Source of the DNA: REEB95 sp963762425
Lineage (GTDB): Bacteria; Pseudomonadota; Alphaproteobacteria; ATCC43930; CGMCC-115725
Assembly (NCBI GenBank): GCA_963762425.1
Contig: CAVXKY010000003.1
Span: 1 to 64,000, forward strand
Reading direction: 5' to 3'
Length of the DNA stretch: 64,000 bases
Shown here one piece after another: positions 8,775-17,944 of this stretch. The translations under genes were made by a program, and so were the position numbers. The notes below the pieces were generated by a model. The model was not told the DNA's origin. It saw only the letters and a list, made by a program, of their open reading frames with translations, and made no database searches. Positions within the stretch are counted from its first letter, which is position 1; the number at the start of each line of letters is the position of its first letter.

Positions 8775-9145
8775 TCAGTGCATTTGCCCGCTCGGCCCGC
8801 CTTGTGACGGGCTTTGCGCGCTCTGCTGCGGGAAAGTCGCGCCCTCGGCGGTCACCCGGCTCATGCCTTCGAGCATGACGGTGCCTTGCGGGGACAGCGA
8901 GATTTCATCCTGCTTGCCGTTGCCCATGGCGACGGCATGCCAGTAATTGTCGCAGCCTTTCTTCAGGTCATGCACCTGGGTATAGCCGGCCTGCTCCATC
9001 TTCTTGGCCGCTTGCTGGGCGGTCGATAAATCGATGTGATCGCCCGCCATGCAGGCGGCCGAGGCCGGGCGAAACGACGAAATGGCGATCCCGCCATCAA
9101 GCCGAGTGCCGCGGCGGACACCGCCAAAGCTGTCTTCCATTTCAT
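8775..9145 (-). CDS. Small exported protein, frameshifted
   Basis: The ATG at 9145 follows GGAGGT. The N-terminus, MKWKTALAVSAAALGLMAG, is a signal peptide. The mature part has STAQQAAKKMEQAGYTQVHDL, then CDNYWHAVAMGNGKQ and EISLSPQGTVM, again a helix followed by strands like the neighbouring exported protein. The tail is Gln/Ser/Pro-rich. The frame breaks near 9085; one base change gives about 123 residues. Its function is unknown; a periplasmic location is inferred. Confidence 0.55.
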
Positions 9146-9301
9146 GTTGGACCTCCGATATCCGGGAAGGGTCGAAAGACCCTCCGCTGCGGAATAGGTA
9201 GGCCACCAATTTTGGTGTCATTTTGACTGGAAAATTAAATGATTTTCATCCGGCGCGAATGGCGGGCCGGCGCGGGTTTCGTCCTGTGTTTTGTTGTGAG
9301 T

Positions 9302-9322
9302 TTCGCACGACGGCGAAGGCCT
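9302..9322. repeat. Short dispersed repeat, copy 2, next to a hairpin
   Basis: This is the second exact copy of the 21-base repeat found at 8294-8314. It overlaps an 8-bp hairpin (CGAAGGCC at 9314-9321 with GGCCTTCG at 9330-9337). It lies between the end of the MetE-like gene and the start of the small exported protein gene at 9145. The 9146-9383 interval holds nothing else recognised. Confidence 0.6.
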
Positions 9323-9383
9323 GGAATTCGGCCTTCGGATTTGGCTTCGCTCTTAAGGAGCCGCGCCCGCCTGTGCGGCGCGG

Positions 9384-10417
9384 TTATTTCCCCTGAAGTT
9401 CGGCGCGCAGCAAAAAGCCGCGCCGGCGGCGAGGGCCTTGAGCTTGCCTTGCGCGACCGCGCGCGGTCCATCGGCGCCATGCCGCAATTGGTGCAGGGGA
9501 ACAGCTGCTCGGGCGGCACATGCTCGGCGCGCATCCTCGATCACCGCGGCGACCTCGCTCCGGCGTCTCCACCGCATCGGTCGCCACGTCGATCGCGCCG
9601 AGCAGCACGTCCTTGCCGGCCAGCAGCCGCAGCAGCCGCAGCGGCACGTGCGAATTGCGGCATTCCAGCGACACCTGGTCGATCTTGCTGGCCGCCAGCA
9701 CCGGGAAAGGTCGCCTCGTATTGCCGCCACTCGGCGCCGAGGCCCGCCTTCCAGTCGATGTTCGCCTTGATGCCGTAGCCGTAACAGATATGCACCGCGG
9801 TCTTGCACGGCAGGCCCTCCGCCGCGCGTTCCAGCGCCGCGATGCCCCAGGTCGCGACCTCGTCCATGTAAACGTTGAAGGCGGGCTCATCGAACTGGAT
9901 CACGTCCACGCCGTCGGCCGCCAGCCCGCGCGCCTCCTCGTTCAGCGCCGCGGCGAAGCGCCATCGCCAGCGTCGCGCTGTCGCCGTAATGCGCGTCGGC
10001 GATCGTATCGACGATGGTCATCGGCCCGGGCAGGGTGAATTTCAGCCGCTGCTTGGTGTGCGCCCGCGCCAGCCGAGCCTCGGTCGCATGCGCCCGGCCG
10101 CGCAGCGCGATCGGTCCGGTGACCGTCGGCACCATCGCCTTGTAGCGGTCGGCGCGGATGCCCATCTCCACTTGCGGTCGAAATCGATGCCGTCGACGAA
10201 CGCCAGAAAGCCGTGCACGAAATGCTGGCGCGATTGCTCGCCATCGCGTAACGATGTCGATGCCGGCGTCCTGCTGCAGCTTCAGCCACAGCAGCGTGGC
10301 GTCGCGCTTGGCGTCGGCCAGCGCCTCGCCCTGCTGCCGCCAGGCCGGCCAGAGGCGGTTCGGCTCGGCCAGCCAGTCCGGCTTCGGCAGGCTGCCCGCG
10401 ATCGTGGTTTCCAGCAT
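9384..10417 (-). CDS. MetE-like methyltransferase, many frame breaks
   Basis: This is a short protein related to the C-terminal catalytic half of cobalamin-independent methionine synthase. It starts MLETTIAGSLPKPDWL at an ATG preceded by AGGGGG. Later conserved parts occur in different frames: VPTVTGPIALRGRA, KFTLPGPMTIVDTIADAHYG, DGVDVIQFDEPAFNVY, TAVHICYGYG, LECRNSHVPL and FPCTNCGMAPM. The Cys in CYGYG and in TNCGM correspond to MetE zinc-site regions. At least six frame changes are needed to read it through, the densest cluster in the window. The restored length, about 344 residues, matches the family. Acceptor and donor are uncertain, since short MetE homologues vary. Confidence 0.6.
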
Positions 10418-10437
10418 GGTTTCCCCCTGTGAGATTT

Positions 10438-11495
10438 TTACCGCCGCCGCGGTTTTAATGCGAGGGCGCGCTTTTCCACCAGATGCCAGGAGAGGAAGGC
10501 GCAAGCCGCCGCCACCGGCAGCGAGATCGCGAACACCTTGCCCCAGGGCGCTTGCCCGCCCGAGAGCCGCACCACGGTCTGTTCCACCGGCCAGCCGTAG
10601 ATATAGAGCCCGTAGGAAAGATCGCCCCAACGCGCCGCCGGCACCAGCGGCAGGCGCTTTTCGAGCGCCAGATAGATCACCAGATAGCCCCCGAAGATCG
10701 GGAACAGCAGCAGGAAAAGATGCAAGGCGCCGCTCAAGACCAGCCCCGCGCCGGCGGCCAGCGCCACGGCGGGCCGGAAAATGCCGCTGTCCTTGAGGCG
10801 GTAAAGCGCCATGCCGGAGGCGAAGAACGGCAGCAGCCAGCCCGCGCTGCGGCAGCACGCCGTCGATCGAGGTGGTGTCGAACCACACGCACACCAATCC
10901 TGCGATCGACAGCAGCGCGATCGCCCGCAAGCGGAGAAGCCCGACGAGGCCCAGCGCCAGCACCATGAGATACATCAGGATTTCGCAAGGCAGCGTCCAG
11001 AGCGGCCCGTCCACGACATTTCCGGCGGCGAAACCGCTGAACCACACCCCGGGCAGGGAATTCTGGTCGGCGTCCATCAGCAGGTTCCAAACGACGTACC
11101 GCCAGGTGTCGGGATGGCGGAAATATTCGCCCGCCGGCAGCGCCGAGACCGACGGCCCCAGTACCAGCGCCGAGAGCAGCAGGCAGACGATGAATCCGGG
11201 ATAGATCCGGAGCGCGCGCTTCAAGAGGAAACGCGGCGCCGAACCTGTTTCCTCGAAGCTCATGGTGACGAGAAAGCCGCTGATGACGAAGAACACGAAC
11301 ACGCCGACCACGCCCAGGATGGTCTGGCCGCCGGTGAGCCACATCAGCGGCTCGATGTCCTCCCGGCCTGCGCCCAGCAGGAAGGCGTGGGAGAAGATCA
11401 CCGACGCCGCCGCCAGCAGGCGCAAAAGGTCGAAATTGTTCCGGCCGGTCCATCAGGCCGCCCAGAATGGGGCCGCGCCCGGTTCTGTCAACCAT
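10438..11495 (-). CDS. Acyltransferase 3 (OafA-like) membrane protein, frameshifted
   Basis: This is an inner-membrane acyltransferase of the family that O-acetylates sugars of surface polysaccharides. Typical elements are NNFDLLRLLAAASVIFSHAF, with the conserved His, then GVFVFFVISGFLVTMSF and the helix-Arg motif FLLKRALRIYPGF. The C-terminus reads LSYGLYIYGWPVEQ. Two frame breaks are needed, near 11443 and near 10850, giving about 352 residues, a normal size. The start is uncertain: the ATG at 11495 has GGGAG directly against it, while 11450 is an alternative. It lies 20 bases upstream of the MetE-like gene. Confidence 0.72.
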
Positions 11496-11549
11496 CTCCC
11501 GCGTTTAACGATAAGTACCGCTTGCATTAACCAGGGCCGATTGCCGATC

Positions 11550-12947
11550 ATGAGCGCCTCGCGCCGGGCAGAAAAACAAGATGCGCCGCCCCGCGTTTGT
11601 CCGTTGACCTGCATCGACGCCTCCGCCAGCCCCGCGCGCGAGATCCGCCGCGCCGGGAAAACCGTTTTTGGTTTCGGGCTGGAGCACGCGTTGGGCTGGA
11701 TTTTCGAAACCTTGGGCGATACCTCGATGCTGCTGTCGCGCGACGGCGCGCCTTTCCTGGCCGCCGATCCGTGGCTGTCCGGTTCGGCCTGTTTCGGCAG
11801 CTGGGCGCGCGAACGCGATCTCGCGCCCGTTTCGGTCAAGAGCGTGTTGCGCGCGCCTTACGTGTTTCTCTCGCGCGCCGCCGATGGCCGCACCCATCTT
11901 GCCTTCGCTCCGGGCGATCGGCACCGGCTGCGCATCCTGCTGCCCGGAAATTTCGATCCCGCCATGCGGGCGCGTCTCGCGGCCGAGGGCTTCGCCACCC
12001 GGGCCTTGCCGCGCAAAAGCTGGTTCGAGATCGCGGCGGGCCTCAAGCTGATGTGCGTCGATTCCGACTACGGCGCGGTCCTGGCGATCGACGCCGGCGG
12101 CTTGCTGATCCTCAACAAGAACGACGCGCCCTTCCGCGGCGCGGAGCGGTTCTTCCGCAAGCTGGCGCAAGGTTACAAGCGCTCCTGCCTGCTGGCCTTG
12201 CCGGAACCCGCCTTCGGCCTGGACAAGCGCCGCGCGGTGCGGGAGATCGGCTTGCTGTGCGACCGTCTCGGCGTGACGCATTACGCGGCGTCCTCGCCGC
12301 ATGTCCATGCGCGCGAGGATTTGCATTGGGCCGATGCCGGGCGCGTCACCGGGGACGACATCGTGCTGTACTGGAGCGCCCAGGCCGGGACATTCGAGCC
12401 CTGTGCCAAGATCGCGCTCGCCATGCCGGCCTCGGCCGCTTCGCCTTATTTCGTGGCGCCCTCGGCGGAATCCCTGCCGCAGGGGACCGGCGAGGACGAC
12501 TGGTCCGACCGGCTTTCGGCCGCGGAATGGTTCCGGCTCGATTGCTTCGTCAAGGGCGCCAAGGCTTTCCGCCGCGGCCTCGATTTCGTCGCCTTCAACG
12601 TCGGCGGCGAGACCCGCCGCATTCGAATCCGCCGCGGCGTCGAGCACCCGCTCGGCCGCCAGCGCGGCCTGGTGTTCTCGGCGCCGCGCCGGTCGCTGAT
12701 CGAGGCCGTGGCCGGCCATCGCTTCGGCGAATTGCTCGACGCCAATTTCGTCAAGCTCGAGCTGGTCAATCTCGAGGACTATCCGCTGGGCTTCTTCCGC
12801 CGCGTAACATCCGGCGGTTTCCGGCCCGGGCCCGGCGCGGGGGGGGTGGCCCGGCGCGGTCAAGGAATTGTTAACCATCGCCCGCCCGCCGCGAAACCGG
12901 ATTCTTTAAGCTCCTTTCACCATTGCCGGGCCAATATCGGGGCATGA
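11550..12947 (+). CDS. Degenerate metallo-beta-lactamase-fold-like protein
   Basis: This 465-residue protein begins at the ATG at 11550. Residues 45-100 follow the order of a metallo-beta-lactamase fold: a strand-rich SMLLSRDGAPFLAADPWLSG, then SVLRAPYVFLSRAADGRTH. In active members the last part is an HxHxDH metal site; here it reads SRAADG, so the metal ligands are missing. A second region (GLLILNKNDAPFRG) has the look of the later strand that normally carries a metal Asp. The final 40 residues are Pro/Gly/Arg-rich and may be out of frame. The family assignment is tentative. Confidence 0.4.
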   Translation: MSASRRAEKQDAPPRVCPLTCIDASASPAREIRRAGKTVFGFGLEHALGWIFETLGDTSMLLSRDGAPFLAADPWLSGSACFGSWARERDLAPVSVKSVLRAPYVFLSRAADGRTHLAFAPGDRHRLRILLPGNFDPAMRARLAAEGFATRALPRKSWFEIAAGLKLMCVDSDYGAVLAIDAGGLLILNKNDAPFRGAERFFRKLAQGYKRSCLLALPEPAFGLDKRRAVREIGLLCDRLGVTHYAASSPHVHAREDLHWADAGRVTGDDIVLYWSAQAGTFEPCAKIALAMPASAASPYFVAPSAESLPQGTGEDDWSDRLSAAEWFRLDCFVKGAKAFRRGLDFVAFNVGGETRRIRIRRGVEHPLGRQRGLVFSAPRRSLIEAVAGHRFGELLDANFVKLELVNLEDYPLGFFRRVTSGGFRPGPGAGGVARRGQGIVNHRPPAAKPDSLSSFHHCRANIGA

Positions 12948-14149
12948 AATCCCCGCCCGGTCTGAAGACCTATTTCCTGCTGCTGCTCTTCGCCACCCTG
13001 GCGCCGGTTTTGGGCGCGCTGGCGACGGTTTACGCGGTGGGAGCATTCGGGCTGGGCCTGGTCACCGCCGGCGTCGGTCTCGTCGCCGCTTTCGCGCTGG
13101 GCGCCGGCGCCTGGTTCGTGCTGACGCACCGCTTCGAGCGCGCGCTCCGGGACCTGATCGAAGCCGCCAAGACGCTGGGCGATCCCCGCCATCCGATCCG
13201 CCTCGATGCGCCGGTCCAGGAGCTGGCCGAACTCGGCAATGCCCTGGCCGACGCCTCGCACCAATTCGCGCATGAGCGCGGGCGGCGCGCCGCCGCCGAG
13301 GGCGCGCAGAAGCAGAGCGAATCCGTCCTGGCCGACGTGCAGCGCGTCGCTTCGATCGCCAGCTGGGAATGGGACCTCGCCACCGGCGGCATCGTCTGGT
13401 CGAAGGACATGTACCGGCTGTTCCGCCTCACGCCCGAGAACGGCACCGCCTCGCGCGCGCGCCTGATCTCGCTGATCCATTCGCACGACCGCGCCCGCGC
13501 CGCCGCCTGGCTCGCTTCGCTGGCGCGCGAGGACGTTCACCAGCCGATCGAGTTCCAAATCCTGCGCGCCGACGGCGAAAGCCGCATCGTGCGTTGCGAA
13601 AGCCGCCAGGTGCATGACGAAAGCGGCAATCTCTTGAAGATCGTCGGCACCATGCGCGACATCACCGATATGAAACGGCTCGAAGCCCGGCTCGCCGAAC
13701 AGGCCGGCGAGCCCGCCGCGCCGGAGGAAACGGTCGAGGTGGCGGCGCTGGTGGGATCGGCGGTCTACCTGGCCGAGAAGCTGGCGGCCCAGGCCGGCGT
13801 TTCGCTCGACGCCGCGGTCGCTTCCGGCAGCGGCGAGATCAAATGCTCCGAGCGCGCGCTCAAGGAAATCCTGCTGCGGCTCATCAATCACGCGGTCGCG
13901 CGCTCGCACCAGGGCGGCCAGGTGACGATCCGCGCCGAACTCGGCCCGGAGGGCGGCTTGACCGTCGATGTCGGCGATGCCGGTCCGGCGCCCGGTCCCG
14001 ACGAAACCGGCAAGGACGGCGCCCTGGCCATGGTCCGGGTGCTGATCGAGGCCCAGGGCGGCTCGTTCCAGCTCAAGGCGTCGCCCGAGAACGGCCTCAC
14101 CGCCAGCCTGCATCTTCCGGCCGAGCGCGTCTTGAGCCGGGTCGCTTAA
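12944..14149 (+). CDS. PAS-domain sensor with ATPase-like end, no His box
   Basis: The protein has two N-terminal membrane helices (residues 8-30 and 38-60), a HAMP-like linker with a long helix to about residue 130, and a PAS fold near 135-240 (WEWDLATGGIVWSKDMYRLF, ending KIVGTMRDITDMKRLE). The last 140 residues resemble a HATPase_c domain (LKEILLRLINHAV as the N-box position and VDVGDAGPAPG as a G1-like motif). No phospho-acceptor H-box is visible between PAS and ATPase. The ATG at 12944 is chosen over an upstream TTG. It could be a degenerate kinase or a signalling partner. Confidence 0.6.
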   Translation: MKSPPGLKTYFLLLLFATLAPVLGALATVYAVGAFGLGLVTAGVGLVAAFALGAGAWFVLTHRFERALRDLIEAAKTLGDPRHPIRLDAPVQELAELGNALADASHQFAHERGRRAAAEGAQKQSESVLADVQRVASIASWEWDLATGGIVWSKDMYRLFRLTPENGTASRARLISLIHSHDRARAAAWLASLAREDVHQPIEFQILRADGESRIVRCESRQVHDESGNLLKIVGTMRDITDMKRLEARLAEQAGEPAAPEETVEVAALVGSAVYLAEKLAAQAGVSLDAAVASGSGEIKCSERALKEILLRLINHAVARSHQGGQVTIRAELGPEGGLTVDVGDAGPAPGPDETGKDGALAMVRVLIEAQGGSFQLKASPENGLTASLHLPAERVLSRVA

Positions 14150-14162
14150 CTGGCAGGCCGAA

Positions 14163-15190
14163 TCACCCCAAACCAGAAACAGCCCGATATCGCCCGGCAT
14201 GCCGCCGGGGAAATCGAGCACCCGGGCGATAAGATGAAAGCCGCGCGGCTCGTTACGTTCCCATCGCAGGAAAATCTCGGCCGCCTCGCCGCGCAGGGTT
14301 TTAGGCCAGCTCGGCAGCGGCGCGTTGATTTCTCGGCCACCGTCGCTGGACAGGCCGCTCGGGAAGCGCAGCAGCAGGAATTCCTTGGCGCCGTGCTCCG
14401 CCGCCTCGCGGGCGCGCTGCAACAGACTTTGCCAGGTGTCGTCGTCGACATGCTCGGTCACCAACTCCTTGACGCGCTCGCGCCGCCGCGCCGCCGCTTC
14501 GCGGCTGGCGGCGCTTTCGCGCGCCGCGGCGGATTGCTTGAAGTCGCCGACCAGCCCGCGGAAATCGGCCACGGTGAAGCCCAATTCGGCCGGCGCGACG
14601 TGACCCGCGCCCGGCGCGAGCGCGGCCGGCCGGTCGCTTTTCGACTGGAAATGCCGGTCGATCCCGGCGATCGCGCCGGTAAACAGTCCATAGATGGCGG
14701 ATCCCGTCTTGTCGGGCGGTTGCTTCGCTTCGGCCATCTCCGCCACGATCGGCAGGAGATTCGCGCGGCTGACGATTCCCACGACCCGCCCGTCATGCAC
14801 CACCGGCACGCGTTTGATGCCGTATTGGATGAGAAGACGGGCGATCGCGCTCGCATCGGTGTCGTCGCCGACGGTGATGACCGGACTCGACATGATGTCG
14901 CGCGCGCGGCGGACCGGCGCGCGGAGGCTCGCCACGAAATCGGGATTGAGCTCCTCGCCTTCCGCCAGCAGCGTCAGCCACCAATCGCGCCGCGCCAGGC
15001 GATCGGATTGGTCGCGGCCGATGATGTCGCCCTCGCTGACGATGCCCACCGGTGCGCCGCCGGCATCGACGATCGGCAGCGCACTGATGCGGTGTTCGAG
15101 CAGCAAGCGCGCGATTTCGTTCGTCGGCGTGTCGGGCGAAGCGGTCACCACGGTCTTGGTCATGATATCGCGGGCTTGCATGGTCGACAT
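14163..15190 (-). CDS. CBS-domain pair protein
   Basis: Two CBS domains occupy residues 1-130: MQARDIMTKTVVTASPDT with ALPIVDAGGAPVGIVSEGD, then ARDIMSSPVITVGDD with RVPVVHDGRVVGIVSRANL. Such pairs bind adenine nucleotides and sense energy state. A coiled, charged middle follows, and a C-terminal domain ends GFHLIARVLDFPGGMPGD, common in alphaproteobacterial relatives. The start at 15190 follows GAGGA. The frame does not stop where expected: it runs on to 12917 antisense to the PAS gene. A fifth base in the CCCC run at 14166-14169 would restore a TGA at 14163 and give exactly 343 codons, so that end is used here. Confidence 0.7.
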
Positions 15191-15246
15191 TCCCAAATCC
15201 TCGCAGGTTCATGGCAATTTGCCGAGCGCGTCTTGAGCAAGGTCGC

Positions 15247-16362
15247 CTAAGCCCACTCCCGCCGGACATCCGCGTCGGTTTCGTTTTCCAAATACTGCGC
15301 GCGCTCGGCCGCGGCGAAGCCCTGCGCATCGAGCCGCTTCAGCGCCCAAACCGCCATGGCGCGCACCAGCGGCGAGGGATCGGCGAGCTTGCCGCGCGCC
15401 GCTTGCGCGAGGCCGGCCTCGCCGCTGTTGCCGATGGCGATCAGCACGTTCCGCAGGAACCGGTCGCGGCCGATGCGCTTCACCGGCGAGGCCGAAAACA
15501 AGGCGCGGAAGCTTTTGTCGTCGAGGCGGGCGAGATCGGCGAGTTCGGGCGCCGCCAGGCCGGGCCTGGTCTTGAACGAGGCCTCGCGCGTCGCCTGCGC
15601 GAATTTGTTCCACGGGCACACCGCCAGGCAATCGTCGCAGCCATAGATGCGGTTGCCCATCAAGGGGCGCAGCTCGGCGTCGATGTGCCCCTTATGCTCG
15701 ATGGTGAGATAGGAAATGCAGCGCCGCGAATCGAGCTTGTAGGGCGCGGGGAAGGCCTTGGTCGGGCAGACGTCGAGACAGTTCCGGCATTCGCCGCAAT
15801 GATCGGTTTCACCCGCGTCTTCGGGCAATTCGAGGCTCAGATAGATCTCGCCCAGGAACAGCCAGGAGCCCCAATCGCGCGATACCAGATTGGTGTGTTT
15901 GCCCTGCCAGCCGATGCCGGCGCTTTGCCCGAGCCGCTTCTCCATCACCGGCGCGGTGTCGACGAACACCTTGAGTTGGCCCGGCGCGCGGGCGGTTATT
16001 TTCTGCGCCAGGGTCTTGAGCCTGCCCTTGATGAGGTCGTGATAATCGCGGCCGCGCGCATAGACCGAGACATAGCCCCGATCGCGCTCCTCCAGCAGCT
16101 TCAGCGGATCGCTCTCCGGCCCGTAATTCATGCCCAGCACGACCACGCTTTTGACCTCGGGCCATAATTCCTTGGGGCTCGCGCGCGAGTGGGCGCGCTC
16201 GGCCAGCCAGCCCATGTCGCCGTGATAGCCCCGCGCCAGGAAATCGGCGAGGCCGGCGCAGGCGTCTTCCGCCAGATGGGGAGAGGCAAAACCCACCGCG
16301 TCGAAGCCTAAGGCCAGCGCCTCGGCACGGATGAAGGATTTGATCGCGGCTCTATCGTCCAC
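15247..16362 (-). CDS. queG: Epoxyqueuosine reductase
   Basis: This 371-residue cobalamin and iron-sulfur enzyme catalyses the last step of queuosine synthesis, reducing epoxyqueuosine in tRNA. The catalytic region has KVFVDTAPVMEK, with the Asp used as general acid. Two 4Fe-4S clusters are supplied by CGECRNCLDVCP and CDDCLAVCPW. A HEAT-like C-terminus follows (VKRIGRDRFLRNVLIAIGN). The start is GTG at 16362, overlapping the end of queF by 11 bases, so it is the fourth gene of the que operon. Confidence 0.95.
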   Translation of the reverse strand: MDDRAAIKSFIRAEALALGFDAVGFASPHLAEDACAGLADFLARGYHGDMGWLAERAHSRASPKELWPEVKSVVVLGMNYGPESDPLKLLEERDRGYVSVYARGRDYHDLIKGRLKTLAQKITARAPGQLKVFVDTAPVMEKRLGQSAGIGWQGKHTNLVSRDWGSWLFLGEIYLSLELPEDAGETDHCGECRNCLDVCPTKAFPAPYKLDSRRCISYLTIEHKGHIDAELRPLMGNRIYGCDDCLAVCPWNKFAQATREASFKTRPGLAAPELADLARLDDKSFRALFSASPVKRIGRDRFLRNVLIAIGNSGEAGLAQAARGKLADPSPLVRAMAVWALKRLDAQGFAAAERAQYLENETDADVRREWA

Positions 16363-16814
16363 GGTAGGGGGAAACCCCCTGATCGGGCAGCCACAAACCC
16401 TTGGGCGGCGCGCCAGTCTGCCAGAAGATGTCGATCGGCATGCCGCCGCGCGGATACCAATAACCGCCGATCCGGAGCCATTTGGGCTTGATCGCTTCGA
16501 TCACGCGCTTGCGCGATCGCTAGCGTGCAATCCTCGTGAAAGGCGCCGTGGTTGCGGAACGAGCCCAGGAACAATTTGAGCGACTTGCTCTCGACGATGT
16601 ATTTCCCCGGCACGTAGTCGATGACGAAATGGGCGAAATCGGGCTGTCCGGTGACCGGGCAGAGCGAGGTGAATTCCGGCGCGGTGAAACGCACCAGATA
16701 GATCGATCCGGGATGCGGATTGGTCGAACGCTCCAGCACCGCCTGGTCGGGCGAGGCCGGCAGGGGCGCGTGGCGTCCGAGCAGTTTCAAGTCGCGGTAT
16801 TGGTTCTTCGCCAT
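16352..16814 (-). CDS. queF: NADPH-dependent preQ0 reductase, frameshifted
   Basis: QueF reduces 7-cyano-7-deazaguanine (preQ0) to preQ1. The catalytic Cys is in FTSLCPVTGQPDFAHF, and the substrate Glu region is in FRNHGAFHEDC. This is the short, one-domain form (about 154 residues). The frame breaks near 16510: TLAIAQ continues one base out as RVIEAIKPKWLRIGGYWYPR and ends GVSPYRGR. One surplus G in the CDS explains the break, and an assembly error is likely because the rest of the operon is intact. It starts 5 bases after tgt ends. Confidence 0.9.
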
Positions 16815-16819
16815 GGTCT

Positions 16820-17944
16820 CTACCGTGGGGTGACATCGCCGCGCGCCTGGTCGCGGGCGAAAGCATCCGCGAAATCCGCCAGGCGCGATGACGCGATCGC
16901 GCCGCGCAAGCCCTCCATCAACCCGCCATAGTAGCGGAGATTATGCTCGGTCAACAGCATGCCGCCCAAGATCTCGCCCGCGCGCGCGAGGTGATGGAGA
17001 TAGGCGCGGCTGTAGCGCGCGCAGACCGGACAGGCGCAGCTTTCATCCAAGGGCCGGGGATCGTCCATATGCCGCGCATTGCGGAGGTTCACCGTGCCGA
17101 AGCGGGTGAAGGCCTGCGAGGTGCGGCCCGAGCGGGTGGGGAGGACGCAATCGAACAGATCGATGCCGCGCGCGACCGCTTCGACGATGTCGTCCGGCCG
17201 GCCGACGCCCATGAGATAGCGCGGCCTGTTCTTGGGCAAGGCCGGCACTGTTTCGTCCAGCACCTTGAGCATGGCCTCCTGGCCTTCGCCCACGGCAAGC
17301 CCGCCCAGCGCGTAACCGTCGAAGCCGATTTGGGTGATGGCCCGGGCGGATTCGAGCCGGAGACCGGGATGGATACCGCCCTGGCCGATGCCGAAGAGTC
17401 CATAGCCTTGCTTGTCCCGAAATGCACGCTTGGAGCGTTCAGCCCAGCGCATCGAGAGTTCCATCGACGCCCTTGCCTCTTTCTCGCTGGCGGGAAAAGG
17501 CGTGCATTCGTCGAACGCCATGGAAATATCCGCGTCCAGCAGGCGCTCGATCTCGATCGCGCGCTCGGGCGTCAGCAGATGCTTGTCGCCGTCGAGATGC
17601 GAGCGGAAGGCCACGCCTTCCTCGGAAATCTTCCTGAGCTTCGCCAGCGACATCACCTGGAAGCCGCCCGAATCGGTCAGGATCGGCCCCTGCCAGTTCA
17701 TGAATTGGTGCAAGCCGCCCAACGCCGCCACGCGTTCCGCGCCGGGCCTGAGCATCAGGTGATAAGTGTTGGCGAGGATCATGGCAAAGCCCGCCTCCGC
17801 CACGTCCTCGGGCCGCATCGCCTTGACGGTCGCGGCCGTGCCGACCGGCATGAAGGCGGGCGTGTCCACCTCCCCATGCGCGGTTGAAATCCGCCCGCGC
17901 CGGGCATTTCCGTCCTTCGCGAGAAGCGAGAATTCCAGGCTCAC
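16820..17944 (-). CDS. tgt: tRNA-guanine transglycosylase
   Basis: This enzyme swaps guanine-34 of GUN tRNAs for preQ1. It has 374 residues, starting at a GTG that overlaps the queA stop (GTGA). The active-site segments are LTDSGGFQVMSL and GIDLFDCVLPTRSGRTS, each with the expected Asp. The zinc site is CACPVCARYSRAYLHHL near the C-terminus (three Cys and a His). The frame stays open upstream through queA, but the GTG start matches the family N-terminus (SLEFSLLAKDGNARRGRI). Confidence 0.95.
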   Translation of the reverse strand: MSLEFSLLAKDGNARRGRISTAHGEVDTPAFMPVGTAATVKAMRPEDVAEAGFAMILANTYHLMLRPGAERVAALGGLHQFMNWQGPILTDSGGFQVMSLAKLRKISEEGVAFRSHLDGDKHLLTPERAIEIERLLDADISMAFDECTPFPASEKEARASMELSMRWAERSKRAFRDKQGYGLFGIGQGGIHPGLRLESARAITQIGFDGYALGGLAVGEGQEAMLKVLDETVPALPKNRPRYLMGVGRPDDIVEAVARGIDLFDCVLPTRSGRTSQAFTRFGTVNLRNARHMDDPRPLDESCACPVCARYSRAYLHHLARAGEILGGMLLTEHNLRYYGGLMEGLRGAIASSRLADFADAFARDQARGDVTPR

